40,046 bases of DNA from Clostridia bacterium (GTDB lineage: Bacteria > Bacillota_A > Clostridia > Oscillospirales > CAG-272): the NCBI GenBank assembly GCA_017445115.1, contig JAFSUU010000041.1:1-40046 (forward strand). The letters are read 5' to 3'. This document shows, piece by piece, positions 7,718 to 15,861 of the stretch. Each line of letters opens with the position of its first letter. Position 1 is the stretch's first letter. The notes beneath the pieces were generated by a model that saw nothing but the letters and a program-made list of their open reading frames with translations, was not told where the DNA came from and made no database searches. Made by a program: the position numbers and the translations under genes.

Positions 7718-8350
7718 TTATTTCTGATCGAAGAGTGTATATCCGAGCAGCATTATCTTTATTCTGTTGCCGTTGCTTCTGAACGCCATAAACGCTGAGA
7801 AGATGCAATAAATAAGGAAAGCGATGCTGAAAAGAATATATACGAGGTGGAAGAACGTGACGGTCGATGCGGAAGAAAGTCTTCCTATCGTGCCGGCGGT
7901 CACGAGATTGATAATGAAAGAGATGAGATAAAGGATGAACGAGAACAGCGGGATCTCAAATTCTCCTTCGTCATTTTTGCAGATAAGCTGAAGAATGACG
8001 GGAACGGCGATGAACGCCACCGCGAAGAACGTGAAGAACGCGCCGAGCACGTGAAAGAATCCTGTATATCCCTGATCAAACAGAGCGCCGAAGGAAATAT
8101 TGCCGTAACCGGTCACCGTGCGGGGCGGCAGGAAATAAAAGATGAACGCAAAAAGCCCGACGATCGAAGCGATGCAGGCAAAAAGCTGAGCTATCGACAT
8201 TCTGATATTTCCGACGGAAACCGTCTTGGGACGGGCGGACTTTACAGCGCGTTTAGCTTGAGGACGCTGAACGGGTATGATCTCGGCGCCGCATCTCGGG
8301 CAGAAACGCTCACCATTGGCAACCTGCATACCGCATCTGTTACATACCAT
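7718..8350 (-). CDS. Zinc-ribbon multi-pass membrane protein
   Basis: A 210-residue protein starting MVCNRCGMQ, with a zinc ribbon made of CNRCG and CPRCG in the first 25 residues, a basic linker rich in Arg, Lys and Pro (about 28-46), and four to five hydrophobic segments. The start is the ATG at 8348-8350, preceded by AAGGAG; the frame is open 30 codons further upstream, but that part is AT-rich leader. It shares its plan with the next gene (6874-7662) without the Gln-Pro tract, suggesting an old duplication. The function is unknown; a cytoplasmic zinc ribbon tethered to the membrane is all that the sequence shows. Confidence 0.72.
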   Translation of the reverse strand: MVCNRCGMQVANGERFCPRCGAEIIPVQRPQAKRAVKSARPKTVSVGNIRMSIAQLFACIASIVGLFAFIFYFLPPRTVTGYGNISFGALFDQGYTGFFHVLGAFFTFFAVAFIAVPVILQLICKNDEGEFEIPLFSFILYLISFIINLVTAGTIGRLSSASTVTFFHLVYILFSIAFLIYCIFSAFMAFRSNGNRIKIMLLGYTLFDQK

Positions 8351-8387
8351 AATATTTCTCCTTGAGAAATTATAATTATTTATATAT

Positions 8388-8416
8388 AATATACCATAAT
8401 TGTGATAATTTAGCAA
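8388..8416 (-). promoter_or_regulatory. Promoter of the zinc-ribbon gene pair
   Basis: On the minus strand TTGCTA (8411-8416) and TATATT (8388-8393) are separated by 17 bp, and TGG directly before the -10 box gives an extended -10. It faces away from the DeoR promoter in the same 270-bp AT-rich gap. Confidence 0.6.
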
Positions 8417-8517
8417 TACTATTTTCAAAAAATATGACAAATAGTGTTGATCGTTTATTTGTGCCGTTTGATCAGATTATAATTATTTTTTTATATATAT
8501 TAACTTACACTTTTCGG

Positions 8518-8546
8518 TTGACTTTTAACACAAAAAGTGTTAAAAT
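8518..8546 (+). promoter_or_regulatory. Promoter of the DeoR / 2-oxoacid dehydrogenase operon with embedded operator
   Basis: TTGACT (8518-8523), a 17-bp spacer and TAAAAT (8541-8546) make a good vegetative promoter. A perfect 9-bp inverted repeat, TTTTAACAC-AAAAA-GTGTTAAAA (8523-8545), fills the spacer and touches both boxes, so a protein bound there would block RNA polymerase. Autoregulation by the adjacent DeoR-type protein is the natural inference. Confidence 0.75.
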
Positions 8547-8557
8547 TAACATTGTAA

Positions 8558-8601
8558 ATGTGAATATCACATAAATCGTGGATTTTGTGATATTTTATCA
8601 C
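8558..8601. promoter_or_regulatory. Two further operator-like palindromes downstream of the promoter
   Basis: ATGTGA-ATA-TCACAT (8558-8572) and GTGATA-TTT-TATCAC (8587-8601) are perfect 6-bp inverted repeats with 3-bp spacers whose starts lie 29 bp apart, between the predicted transcription start and the ribosome site. They share TGTGA/TCACA-type half sites but differ from the repeat inside the promoter, so they may bind the same regulator weakly or a CRP-like protein. Confidence 0.55.
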
Positions 8602-8621
8602 TTTTGAAAGGAGGGATCCAC

Positions 8622-9392
8622 TTGACTGAAGAAAGACGGGAAAAGATAAGAGTTCTATTGTCTGAAAAACCGTATGTTTCGCTTTCCGAGCTCTGTGCGA
8701 TGTTTCCGGATCTGTCTGATATGACGTTGAGACGCGACATCGAGTATTTCGACAAGATCGGCGTCGCCGTTAAAGTCCGGGGCGGGGCGAGAAGTGTGAA
8801 ATTCATCGGAGACACGACAGAGGCGCCGATAGCAAACAGGCTTTCCACCTTTGTAGAAGAGAAGACGAGGATCGCCCGCGCGGCGTCGGCGTATCTTGAA
8901 GACGGACATTCTGTTTTCCTCGACTCCGGTTCAACGGTGGAAAAGATAGTCTCGTTCGTTCCTCAGGAAAAACGGTCGTTTATCACGACAAGCCCCACTA
9001 TCGCGATGTCGCTTTGCCGTGTCGGCCCGCACTCCGTCAACATAGTCGGAGGAAGGATAGACCGCGACAGTCTTTCCGTTTCGGGTATGCACGCGATGAG
9101 ATATATATCCGACGTCAATCTCGATATCGCTTTTCTTTCTCCCTCAGGCTTTTCGCTTTCCGGAGGATTCACGTGCGGCAATTACGGCGAATGTGAGCTC
9201 AAAGCGCTCGTGGCTGAAAAGGCGAGATTCGTTGTGATGCTTATGGACAGAACGAAGATAGACCGCGTGCTTCCGTTTACTTTCTGTACGCTCGACAACG
9301 TCGACGTGCTGATAACGGACGGCGAGCTGTCACCTGACGTCGCGGAAGCGGCTAAGCGCTCCGGAACGAAGGTCGTTTTGGCGACCGAATGA
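8622..9392 (+). CDS. DeoR/GlpR-family transcriptional regulator
   Basis: A 256-residue repressor-type protein. Residues 1-57 form the DeoR winged helix (start LTEERREKIRVLL, recognition region SDMTLRRDIEYF), and the rest is the sugar-phosphate-sensing domain related to ribose-5-phosphate isomerase, with the family motifs VFLDSGSTVEKI and MLMDRTKID. The start is taken as the TTG at 8622, because AAAGGAGG (8607-8614) precedes it by seven bases; an earlier in-frame TTG would include the ribosome site. Its promoter contains a palindrome. It is followed after 45 bp by an E2-E3-E1 dehydrogenase operon, which it probably controls; the effector is not predictable. Confidence 0.88.
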   Translation: MTEERREKIRVLLSEKPYVSLSELCAMFPDLSDMTLRRDIEYFDKIGVAVKVRGGARSVKFIGDTTEAPIANRLSTFVEEKTRIARAASAYLEDGHSVFLDSGSTVEKIVSFVPQEKRSFITTSPTIAMSLCRVGPHSVNIVGGRIDRDSLSVSGMHAMRYISDVNLDIAFLSPSGFSLSGGFTCGNYGECELKALVAEKARFVVMLMDRTKIDRVLPFTFCTLDNVDVLITDGELSPDVAEAAKRSGTKVVLATE

Positions 9393-9437
9393 GCGTCATC
9401 AATATTTTGATTATTATTTAGAAAGGAAGATACAGTT

Positions 9438-10736
9438 TTGGCTAATATTGCAAAGATGCCCCGTCAGGGACAAAGTGTCGAGAGCTGCATAATCACCTCC
9501 TGGCACAAGAAAGTGGGCGACAAGGTAAAGGAAGGCGAGATAATCTACTCATACGAGACGGATAAATCCGCGTTCGACGAACCGTCGCTGTTCACGGGAA
9601 CTCTGCTTCACGTTTTTGCGGAAGAGGGAGACGTAGTCCCCTGTCTCGATCCGGTCTGCATAATCGGCGACGAGGGCGAAGATATTTCCGCTCTGATCGG
9701 CGGCAAAGAGGAAGCAAAGCCCGCCGAGGCGGTAAAAGAAGAAATTAAAGAAGAAAAGATCGAGGCAGCTCCTGTCGCGACCGGAAAAGTGACGTCGGGC
9801 GAGAGAGTTAAAATCTCTCCGCGCGCAAAACGCCTCGCGCTTGAAGCCGGCGTCGATATGACCAAGGTCATACCCACCGGTCCGAACGGAAGAATAATCG
9901 AGCGCGATATCAACGCTGCGCTCGACGCGGGATATAAAGCCGGTACGGCGTCAGTTGAAGCATTCTTGAGAGGAGAAGCGATACAGGTCGAGGAGGAGGC
10001 TCCAGCAGCGGCAGCATCTCCTGCTGCGGCAGCCGCGGCTCCGAACTTCGGCGAGTACGAGGAGATCCCGATGTCGGGAGTCCGCCGCGCTATCGCCCGT
10101 TCGATGCATGCGTCTCTTTCCGAGATGGCTCAGCTCACGTTGAACGCAACGTTCGACGCAACAAAGATGATGTCTTACAGAGCGTCGCTCAAAGCGGGCG
10201 CGGAGGCTATGGGGCTTCCGAAGATCTCGCTCAACGATATGGTATTCTTCGCGGTCTCGAGAGTTCTTCCCGATCACCCCGAGATAAACGCAACGCTGAA
10301 GGACGACAAGTTGAGACGGTACGTTCACGCGAACGTCGGTCTTGCGGTTGACACAGATCGCGGACTTCTCGTCCCGACGATATTCGGCGCGGACACAATG
10401 TCGCTTTCCGAGCTTGCAAAAGCTAATAAAGCGGCGGCGGCGAAGGCTAAAGAAGGTACTCTCACCCCCGACGAGATGGCAGGCGGCACGTTCACCGTGA
10501 CTAACCTCGGTTCCCTCGGTATCGAGAGCTTTACCCCCGTCATCAATCCTCCGCAGGTCGCGATCCTCGGAGTATGCGCGATGGTCAACAGACTTCGCGA
10601 CGACGGTACTGTTTACCCGGCAATGGGACTTTCCCTCACGTTCGACCACAGAGCGATCGACGGAGCGCCCGCGGCGAGATTCCTCAAGGATCTTTGCACC
10701 GCGCTTGAAAACTTCGGACTGCTCCTTGCAAAGTGA
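9438..10736 (+). CDS. Dihydrolipoamide acyltransferase (E2) of a 2-oxoacid dehydrogenase complex
   Basis: A 432-residue E2 core component that moves the acyl group from E1 to coenzyme A. One N-terminal lipoyl domain (1-80) has the lipoylated lysine at 43 in ETDKSAF. A flexible Glu/Ala/Lys-rich linker follows, then a peripheral-subunit-binding domain (about 118-152, KISPRAKRLALEAGVD). An Ala/Pro linker leads to the catalytic domain with the active-site HRAIDG (His404, Asp408). The start is a TTG at 9438 with AAAGGAAG upstream. E3 follows after eight bases. Length and layout match bacterial pyruvate, acetoin and branched-chain E2s, so the substrate cannot be settled. No lipoate ligase or lipoyl synthase is seen in the window. 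Confidence 0.9.
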   Translation: MANIAKMPRQGQSVESCIITSWHKKVGDKVKEGEIIYSYETDKSAFDEPSLFTGTLLHVFAEEGDVVPCLDPVCIIGDEGEDISALIGGKEEAKPAEAVKEEIKEEKIEAAPVATGKVTSGERVKISPRAKRLALEAGVDMTKVIPTGPNGRIIERDINAALDAGYKAGTASVEAFLRGEAIQVEEEAPAAAASPAAAAAAPNFGEYEEIPMSGVRRAIARSMHASLSEMAQLTLNATFDATKMMSYRASLKAGAEAMGLPKISLNDMVFFAVSRVLPDHPEINATLKDDKLRRYVHANVGLAVDTDRGLLVPTIFGADTMSLSELAKANKAAAAKAKEGTLTPDEMAGGTFTVTNLGSLGIESFTPVINPPQVAILGVCAMVNRLRDDGTVYPAMGLSLTFDHRAIDGAPAARFLKDLCTALENFGLLLAK

Positions 10737-10744
10737 GGTAGAGT

Positions 10745-12124
10745 ATGGCATACGATCTGATAATCATGGGAGGCGGTCCCGCTGGTTACAACGCCGCGGA
10801 GAGAGCCGCCCACGCGGGACTAAAAACCGTCCTGTTTGAAGAGAGAGCGCTCGGCGGCGTCTGCCTCAACGAGGGATGCATACCGACCAAGACGCTCCTC
10901 AATTCAGCTAAAATTTACGAGAGCGCGCTCCACGGAGAGTCTTACGGTGTAAAGGTCTCGGGCGCATCGCTCGATCACGCGGCGGTAGTCGCGAGAAAGA
11001 ACAAAGTCGTAAAGACTCTTGTCGGCGGCGTCGGCGCCAAAATGAAGGGCGCGGGCGTAAAAGTCGTCGAGGGAACGGCTAAGATCGCAGGGAAGTGCGG
11101 CGCGGGATTCGCAGTCGAATGCGGCGGTGAAAAATATGAAGCTCCGAGGCTTCTGATATGCACCGGAAGCGAAGCGGCGATACCCCCGATCGACGGACTT
11201 CGCGACGCGGTCGCCGCAGGTCTTGCGGTGACGAACCGCGAGATACTCGACATAACCTCCGCTCCGAATAAGATCGCCGTAATCGGCGGCGGCGTCATCG
11301 GGCTTGAGATGGCGTCCTACTTCAACACTATCGGTACCGAGGTCACGGTCATCGAAATGATGGACAAAATCGCGGGACCTACCGACAAGGATATCTCGAA
11401 GATCCTCGAAAACAATCTTTCCAAAAAAGGCGTCAGATTCGTGCTCGGCGCGGCGGTAAAATCCGTTAAGGGAAAAGCCGGCGCAGGAACCGTTGAATAC
11501 GAAAAAGACGGCAAAAAGGCTGCAGTCGACTGCGAACTCGTGCTCGTATCGACCGGACGCCGCGCGAGAACGAAGGATATCGGACTTGAAACGCTCGGAG
11601 TTCTTACGAACCGCGGAGCGATCGTCACCGACGAGACGGGACGCACGAACGTTCCCGGCGTATGGGCGGCGGGAGACGTCAACGGAAAGAGCATGCTCGC
11701 TCACACCGCGTACCGTGAAGGTGAGGCGGCAGTCAACTCTATGCTCGGCATAAAGGACGCGGTCGACTACCGCGCGATCCCGGCGGTCATCTATACGAAG
11801 CCCGAGGTCGGCACTGTCGGCGAAACGGTCGAGTCCGCAGCGAAGGTCGGCATCAAGGCGAAAGAGTATACGATAAGCATGCGTTACAGCGGCCGCTACG
11901 TCGCTGAGAACGAGGGCGGAGACGGCATCGCGAAGATAGTCGTCGACGAGGAACACAAGACGATCCTCGGCGTCCATCTCATCGGTTCTTACGCTTCCGA
12001 GATAATCTACGGCGCGGCGGAGATGGTCGCGCACCACGACAGAGTAGGCGACGTTCGCCGTCTCGTATTCCCGCACCCCACGGTCTGCGAAGTAATCCGC
12101 GAGGGTATGTTCATGATCGATTAA
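10745..12124 (+). CDS. lpdA: Dihydrolipoyl dehydrogenase (E3)
   Basis: A 459-residue FAD enzyme that reoxidises the lipoyl group of E2 and reduces NAD+. The FAD fingerprint GGGPAGYNAAE is at 9-19, the redox disulfide is Cys40/Cys45 in GGVCLNEGCIPTK, a second Rossmann motif GGGVIGLEMAS binds NAD, and the C-terminal catalytic HPTVCE is present. There is no extra lipoyl domain at the N-terminus, unlike the E3 of many Clostridia complexes. It lies eight bases after the E2 stop and 23 bases before E1, so it is dedicated to this complex. Confidence 0.94.
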   Translation: MAYDLIIMGGGPAGYNAAERAAHAGLKTVLFEERALGGVCLNEGCIPTKTLLNSAKIYESALHGESYGVKVSGASLDHAAVVARKNKVVKTLVGGVGAKMKGAGVKVVEGTAKIAGKCGAGFAVECGGEKYEAPRLLICTGSEAAIPPIDGLRDAVAAGLAVTNREILDITSAPNKIAVIGGGVIGLEMASYFNTIGTEVTVIEMMDKIAGPTDKDISKILENNLSKKGVRFVLGAAVKSVKGKAGAGTVEYEKDGKKAAVDCELVLVSTGRRARTKDIGLETLGVLTNRGAIVTDETGRTNVPGVWAAGDVNGKSMLAHTAYREGEAAVNSMLGIKDAVDYRAIPAVIYTKPEVGTVGETVESAAKVGIKAKEYTISMRYSGRYVAENEGGDGIAKIVVDEEHKTILGVHLIGSYASEIIYGAAEMVAHHDRVGDVRRLVFPHPTVCEVIREGMFMID

Positions 12125-12147
12125 TTTAAGAAAGAAGGAAATATATT

Positions 12148-14631
12148 ATGCCTAAGAGTCAATACATCAGCCCGAAGGACGCATTTGAAAGAGGTTTTAT
12201 CGAGTTCGACAAGATACCTCTTTGCCAGTACAACAAGACTCTCGCTGAAGAGAAGAAGATCTATAAGAAAGCCGATTTTCTCCGCATTTATCACGATATG
12301 AGAGTCATCCGTGAATTCGAGACGATGCTAAACGAGATCAAGACGAAGAGCGTTTACAACGGCGTTGAATATCACAACCCCGGCCCAGCTCACCTCTCGA
12401 TCGGTCAGGAAGCGTCGGCTGTCGGTCAGGCATACTGTCTCGACATCAACGACTTCACGTTCGGCTCGCACAGAAGCCACGGCGAGATCCTCGCAAAAGG
12501 ACTCTCCTCGATCAATAAACTCGACAACGACGAGCTCTATGCCATCATGAAGGAATTTCTCGGCGGCAAAACTCTCGCGGTAGTCGAAAAAGAAAACCAC
12601 AACGGCGACATCAAAGACCTCGCGAAGGACTTCCTTCTTTACGGTGCTCTCGCTGAGATCTTCGCCCGCACGACCGGCTTCAACAAAGGCCTCGGCGGCT
12701 CGATGCACGCGTTCTTCATTCCGTTCGGCATTCTTCCGAACAACGCAATCGTCGGCGGCGCGGCTCCGATCGCACTCGGCGCGGCTCTCTACAAGAGAAG
12801 CTGCCACAAGAAGGGCATAGTCGTAGCGAACTCCGGTGACGGCGCTCTCGGACGCGGCCCCGTTCTTGAAGCGCTCAATATGGCGAACATGGACCAGATC
12901 AGAAAGCTCTGGGGTATGGACGGCAAGTACGACGATACCGGTATGCCTATCCTCTTCAACGTATTCAACAATTTCTACGGTATGGGCGGTCAGACCAGAG
13001 GCGAAACGATGGGTTATGACATCCCCGCAAGACTCGGCGCGGGTTTCGCTCCCGGCGCTATGCACGCGGAGAAGGTCAACGGCTACGATCCGCTCGCAGT
13101 CATCGACGCAACGCAGAGAAAGAAAGCGCTCCTCGAAAAAGGAGAGGGACCCGCTCTTCTCGAAGTCGCAACGTACCGTGTAAGCGGACACTCTCCTTCC
13201 GACTCGTCGACGTACAGAAGCGCCGAGGAGATCGAAGAGTGGAAGAACGCCTGCCCGATCGCAGCGTTCCGCGCTAAGATGGTCAAGGGCAAAGTCGCAA
13301 CTCAGGCGGAATTCGACGCGATCGACGAGGAGATCGTGAACCGCGTAACGAAGATCTGCAAGATGGCGACGAACGACGAGATCTCCCCGAGAATGAACCT
13401 CGACGAGACGCCCGACGTCATATCCTCGATCATGTTCTCCAACACGGATACGCCCAGCATGGACACCACCCGCGAGCCGGAAGTTCTTATGCCCAAGGAA
13501 GAGAATCCGAGAGTTAAGCAGATCGCCGGAAAAGCGCGCTTCGCGTTCGACGAAAAGGGCGAGATGATCCCGAAGATCAAACAGTTCGGTCTGCGCGACG
13601 GTCTGTTTGAAGCGATAATAGACAAGTTCTACGAAGACCCCACGACGATCGCATACGGCGAAGACAACCGCGACTGGGGCGGTGCGTTCGCAGTTTACCG
13701 CGGTCTCACCGAGGCGCTTCCTTACCACAGATTCTTCAACGCTCCGATCTCCGAGGCGGCGATAGTCGGCTCCGCGGTCGGTTACGCAGTCGCAGGCGGA
13801 CGTGCGATAGTCGAGCTCATGTACGCCGACTTTATCGGCTGCGCCGGTGACGAGATATTCAACCAGCTCTCCAAATGGCAGGCTATGAGCGCCGGCATCC
13901 TCAAGATGCCCGTTGTCGTCCGTGTTTCGGTCGGCTCCAAGTACGGCGCACAGCACTCTCAGGACTGGACCGCGCTTTGCGCTCACATTCCGGGACTGAA
14001 AGTCTGCTTCCCCGCAACACCTTATGACGCAAAAGGCCTTATGGCAGAAGCTCTCAACGGCACGGACCCCGTCGTCTTCTTTGAATCTCAGAGAATTTAC
14101 GACGTCGGCGAGCAGTTCCACGAGGGCGGCGTTCCGAAGGAATCCTACAGAGTCAAATTCGGCGAACCCGACGTAAAACGCGAAGGAAAAGACGTAACGA
14201 TCCTCACGATCGGCGCTGTCCTTTACCGTGCGCTTGAAGCGGCAAAGAAGCTCGAGTCCGAGTACGGCATCAGCGCCGAGGTCATCGACGCGCGCTCGAT
14301 CGTTCCGTTCAACTACGAGAAGGTCATCGAGTCCGTCAAGAAGACCGGCAAGATCATCATCGTCGGCGACGCTTGCGACCGCGGCTCCGTGATGCGCGAT
14401 ATGGCTTCCAACATCGCCGAGATGGCGTTCGATTACCTCGACGCTCCGCCGGTAGTCTTCGGTTCACGCAACTGGATCACTCCCGCGTTCGAGTTTGAAA
14501 AATACTTCTTCCCGCAGGCTGACGGCATAATCGACGTCATCTCGCAGAAACTCATGCCCATTCCCGGAAGAACGTACAAGATAAACGAGACGGAAATGGA
14601 ACACATCGAAAGAAGCAAGAAAGGTCTGTAA
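12148..14631 (+). CDS. Fused alpha-beta E1 of a 2-oxoacid dehydrogenase complex
   Basis: An 827-residue thiamine-diphosphate enzyme in which the E1 alpha subunit (about 1-430) and E1 beta subunit (about 480-820) are one chain. Alpha half: GSHRSHG, GLGGSMHAF, the TPP motif GDGA about 230-236 with NNFYGMGG some 35 residues later (a longer spacing than usual, with a DQIRKLWGMDGKYDD insert), and the loop RVSGHSPSDSSTYR. Beta half: GEDNRDWGGAF, the catalytic-glutamate segment APISEAAIVG, and HSQDWTALCAHIPGLKV. It decarboxylates a 2-oxoacid and acylates E2. Fused E1s occur in branched-chain and related complexes, but the substrate is not assignable here. AGAAGGAAAT precedes the ATG. It is the last gene of the operon. 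Confidence 0.9.
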   Translation: MPKSQYISPKDAFERGFIEFDKIPLCQYNKTLAEEKKIYKKADFLRIYHDMRVIREFETMLNEIKTKSVYNGVEYHNPGPAHLSIGQEASAVGQAYCLDINDFTFGSHRSHGEILAKGLSSINKLDNDELYAIMKEFLGGKTLAVVEKENHNGDIKDLAKDFLLYGALAEIFARTTGFNKGLGGSMHAFFIPFGILPNNAIVGGAAPIALGAALYKRSCHKKGIVVANSGDGALGRGPVLEALNMANMDQIRKLWGMDGKYDDTGMPILFNVFNNFYGMGGQTRGETMGYDIPARLGAGFAPGAMHAEKVNGYDPLAVIDATQRKKALLEKGEGPALLEVATYRVSGHSPSDSSTYRSAEEIEEWKNACPIAAFRAKMVKGKVATQAEFDAIDEEIVNRVTKICKMATNDEISPRMNLDETPDVISSIMFSNTDTPSMDTTREPEVLMPKEENPRVKQIAGKARFAFDEKGEMIPKIKQFGLRDGLFEAIIDKFYEDPTTIAYGEDNRDWGGAFAVYRGLTEALPYHRFFNAPISEAAIVGSAVGYAVAGGRAIVELMYADFIGCAGDEIFNQLSKWQAMSAGILKMPVVVRVSVGSKYGAQHSQDWTALCAHIPGLKVCFPATPYDAKGLMAEALNGTDPVVFFESQRIYDVGEQFHEGGVPKESYRVKFGEPDVKREGKDVTILTIGAVLYRALEAAKKLESEYGISAEVIDARSIVPFNYEKVIESVKKTGKIIIVGDACDRGSVMRDMASNIAEMAFDYLDAPPVVFGSRNWITPAFEFEKYFFPQADGIIDVISQKLMPIPGRTYKINETEMEHIERSKKGL

Positions 14632-14640
14632 AATGATCAA

Positions 14641-14664
14641 ACGGGCGGTCTTCGGACCGCCCGT
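14641..14664 (+). terminator. Stem-loop with UUCG tetraloop after the dehydrogenase operon
   Basis: ACGGGCGGTC-TTCG-GACCGCCCGT is a perfect 10-bp stem closed by a very stable UUCG loop. No T run follows (AAATAATTTGAA), so it may act as a mRNA 3-prime stabiliser as much as a terminator. Confidence 0.7.
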
Positions 14665-14756
14665 AAATAATTTGAATAATCAGTGAGAGTTTTTGCCCTT
14701 TTCGGGTACTAACAGGTGAAACGATCGATCGAATCAAAAAGAAAGGAGGGTGCAAA

Positions 14757-15296
14757 ATGAGCGGAGAGGAGAATTACCGCCTTTATCTTGACGGCGACGA
14801 CGAAGGGCTCGTCTCGATAATTAAAGAGTTCAGAGATCCGCTGACGCTGTATCTTGCGGGCGTCGCGGGAAGCTTTTCGCTCGCCGAGGAATACGCAGAG
14901 GAGACGTTTTTCATCCTCGCGGCAAAGCGCCCCCGTTTCAACGGAAAAAGCTCATTCAAAACATGGCTTTATGCAATCGCTAAAAATACGGCAATGAAGG
15001 CGATGAAAAAGGTGTCTCGTGAAGTCGCTCTGACTGAGGATAAGACGGCAGAAGAAAATCTTGAAGACGCCGTTATCTCCGACGAACGGAGAAGAACGGT
15101 GCGCCGGGCGCTTGACAGGGTGGCAGATGATTACCGCGAAGCGCTCTACCTCGTCTATATCGAGCAGATGTCGAACGGCGACGCCGCAAAGGTCATGAAG
15201 AAGAGTAAAAGGCAGATCGAAAACCTGCTTTACAGAGCGAGGTCGGCTCTGCGGCGGGAACTTGAAAAGGAGGGTTTCACCTATGAAGACCTATGA
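14757..15296 (+). CDS. ECF-type RNA polymerase sigma factor
   Basis: A 179-residue sigma-70 family factor of the extracytoplasmic-function group. Region 2 is at about 22-85 (LTLYLAGVAGSFSLAEEYAEETFF followed by FKTWLYAIAKNTAMKAMKK), and region 4 is at about 118-172 (DYREALYLVYIEQMSNGDAAKVM, then the DNA-recognition helix KRQIENLLYRARSALRREL). AAAGGAGGG lies before the ATG. The next gene starts inside it (14-base overlap) and encodes a single-span membrane protein, the standard arrangement for a sigma factor and its anti-sigma factor. No autoregulated ECF promoter could be identified upstream with confidence. Confidence 0.88.
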   Translation: MSGEENYRLYLDGDDEGLVSIIKEFRDPLTLYLAGVAGSFSLAEEYAEETFFILAAKRPRFNGKSSFKTWLYAIAKNTAMKAMKKVSREVALTEDKTAEENLEDAVISDERRRTVRRALDRVADDYREALYLVYIEQMSNGDAAKVMKKSKRQIENLLYRARSALRRELEKEGFTYEDL

Positions 15297-15861
15297 GGAG
15301 ACCGCAAGGGATGTCCTTGCGAGAAGAGACGAATATAATTCTGAAAAAAAGAAATCGAGAAAGAGATTTTTAACTGCCGTCGTACCGACGCTCGCAGTCG
15401 CGCTCGTGATCGGAGTCGGCATCTTTGCGTGGAGCAGAAACGAGCCGACGGTACAGGACGACGTACCGCACCTTCAGGGCGACGAAGTCTCAGATACTGA
15501 AAAGAGCGAGAGCGGCGATGATACGCTAAACAAAGAAATCTCTGTAAAACCTTCGGACAATAAAGAAAAAGAAGATGCCTCGGACGTCGAAAACGGAGAT
15601 AAGATAGGCTGGCTGAAGATAGACGGCGTGCTTTACGTTCAGTGCGGAGCCGGAGACGCAGTAAACCTGGTGGGAAACAACTTTTTCCTCGGAGGGTATC
15701 TCGGCAAGGCGCACGAGCTGTCCGGATATTACAAGGAGCATTATGAAAAGGACGGGATAACCGGCGACGTTTACATGGTGAACTGGAAGAGCGCAGATAT
15801 CGTAATAATGCTTTCAAACGGCGGCGTCGTTTCGCTGAAATCTCAGGAGCTTGAAAAATGA
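15283..15861 (+). CDS. Single-span membrane protein, probable anti-sigma factor
   Basis: A 192-residue protein with a 28-residue basic N-terminus, one membrane segment at about 29-50 (FLTAVVPTLAVALVIGVGIFAW), an acidic Ser/Asp/Glu-rich linker (about 55-105) and a small extracytoplasmic domain (about 106-192). The start is the ATG at 15283, after AAAAGGAGGG; it overlaps the sigma gene by 14 bases. Position and topology point to an anti-sigma factor, but the cytoplasmic part is only about 28 residues and carries no zinc-binding HxxxCxxC motif, so it is not a classical ZAS protein. The lipoprotein gene that follows overlaps by ATGA. Confidence 0.65.
   Translation: MKTYEETARDVLARRDEYNSEKKKSRKRFLTAVVPTLAVALVIGVGIFAWSRNEPTVQDDVPHLQGDEVSDTEKSESGDDTLNKEISVKPSDNKEKEDASDVENGDKIGWLKIDGVLYVQCGAGDAVNLVGNNFFLGGYLGKAHELSGYYKEHYEKDGITGDVYMVNWKSADIVIMLSNGGVVSLKSQELEK

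Noticed and set aside
10904..12076. A 390-codon open frame on the minus strand opposite the E3 gene
   Set aside because: Antisense to an unmistakable lipoamide dehydrogenase; produced by strong codon bias.
12328..14121. A 597-codon open frame on the minus strand over the E1 gene
   Set aside because: It is antisense to a gene with clear family motifs over its complete length; the translation is rich in Arg and Asp with no hydrophobic or motif pattern.
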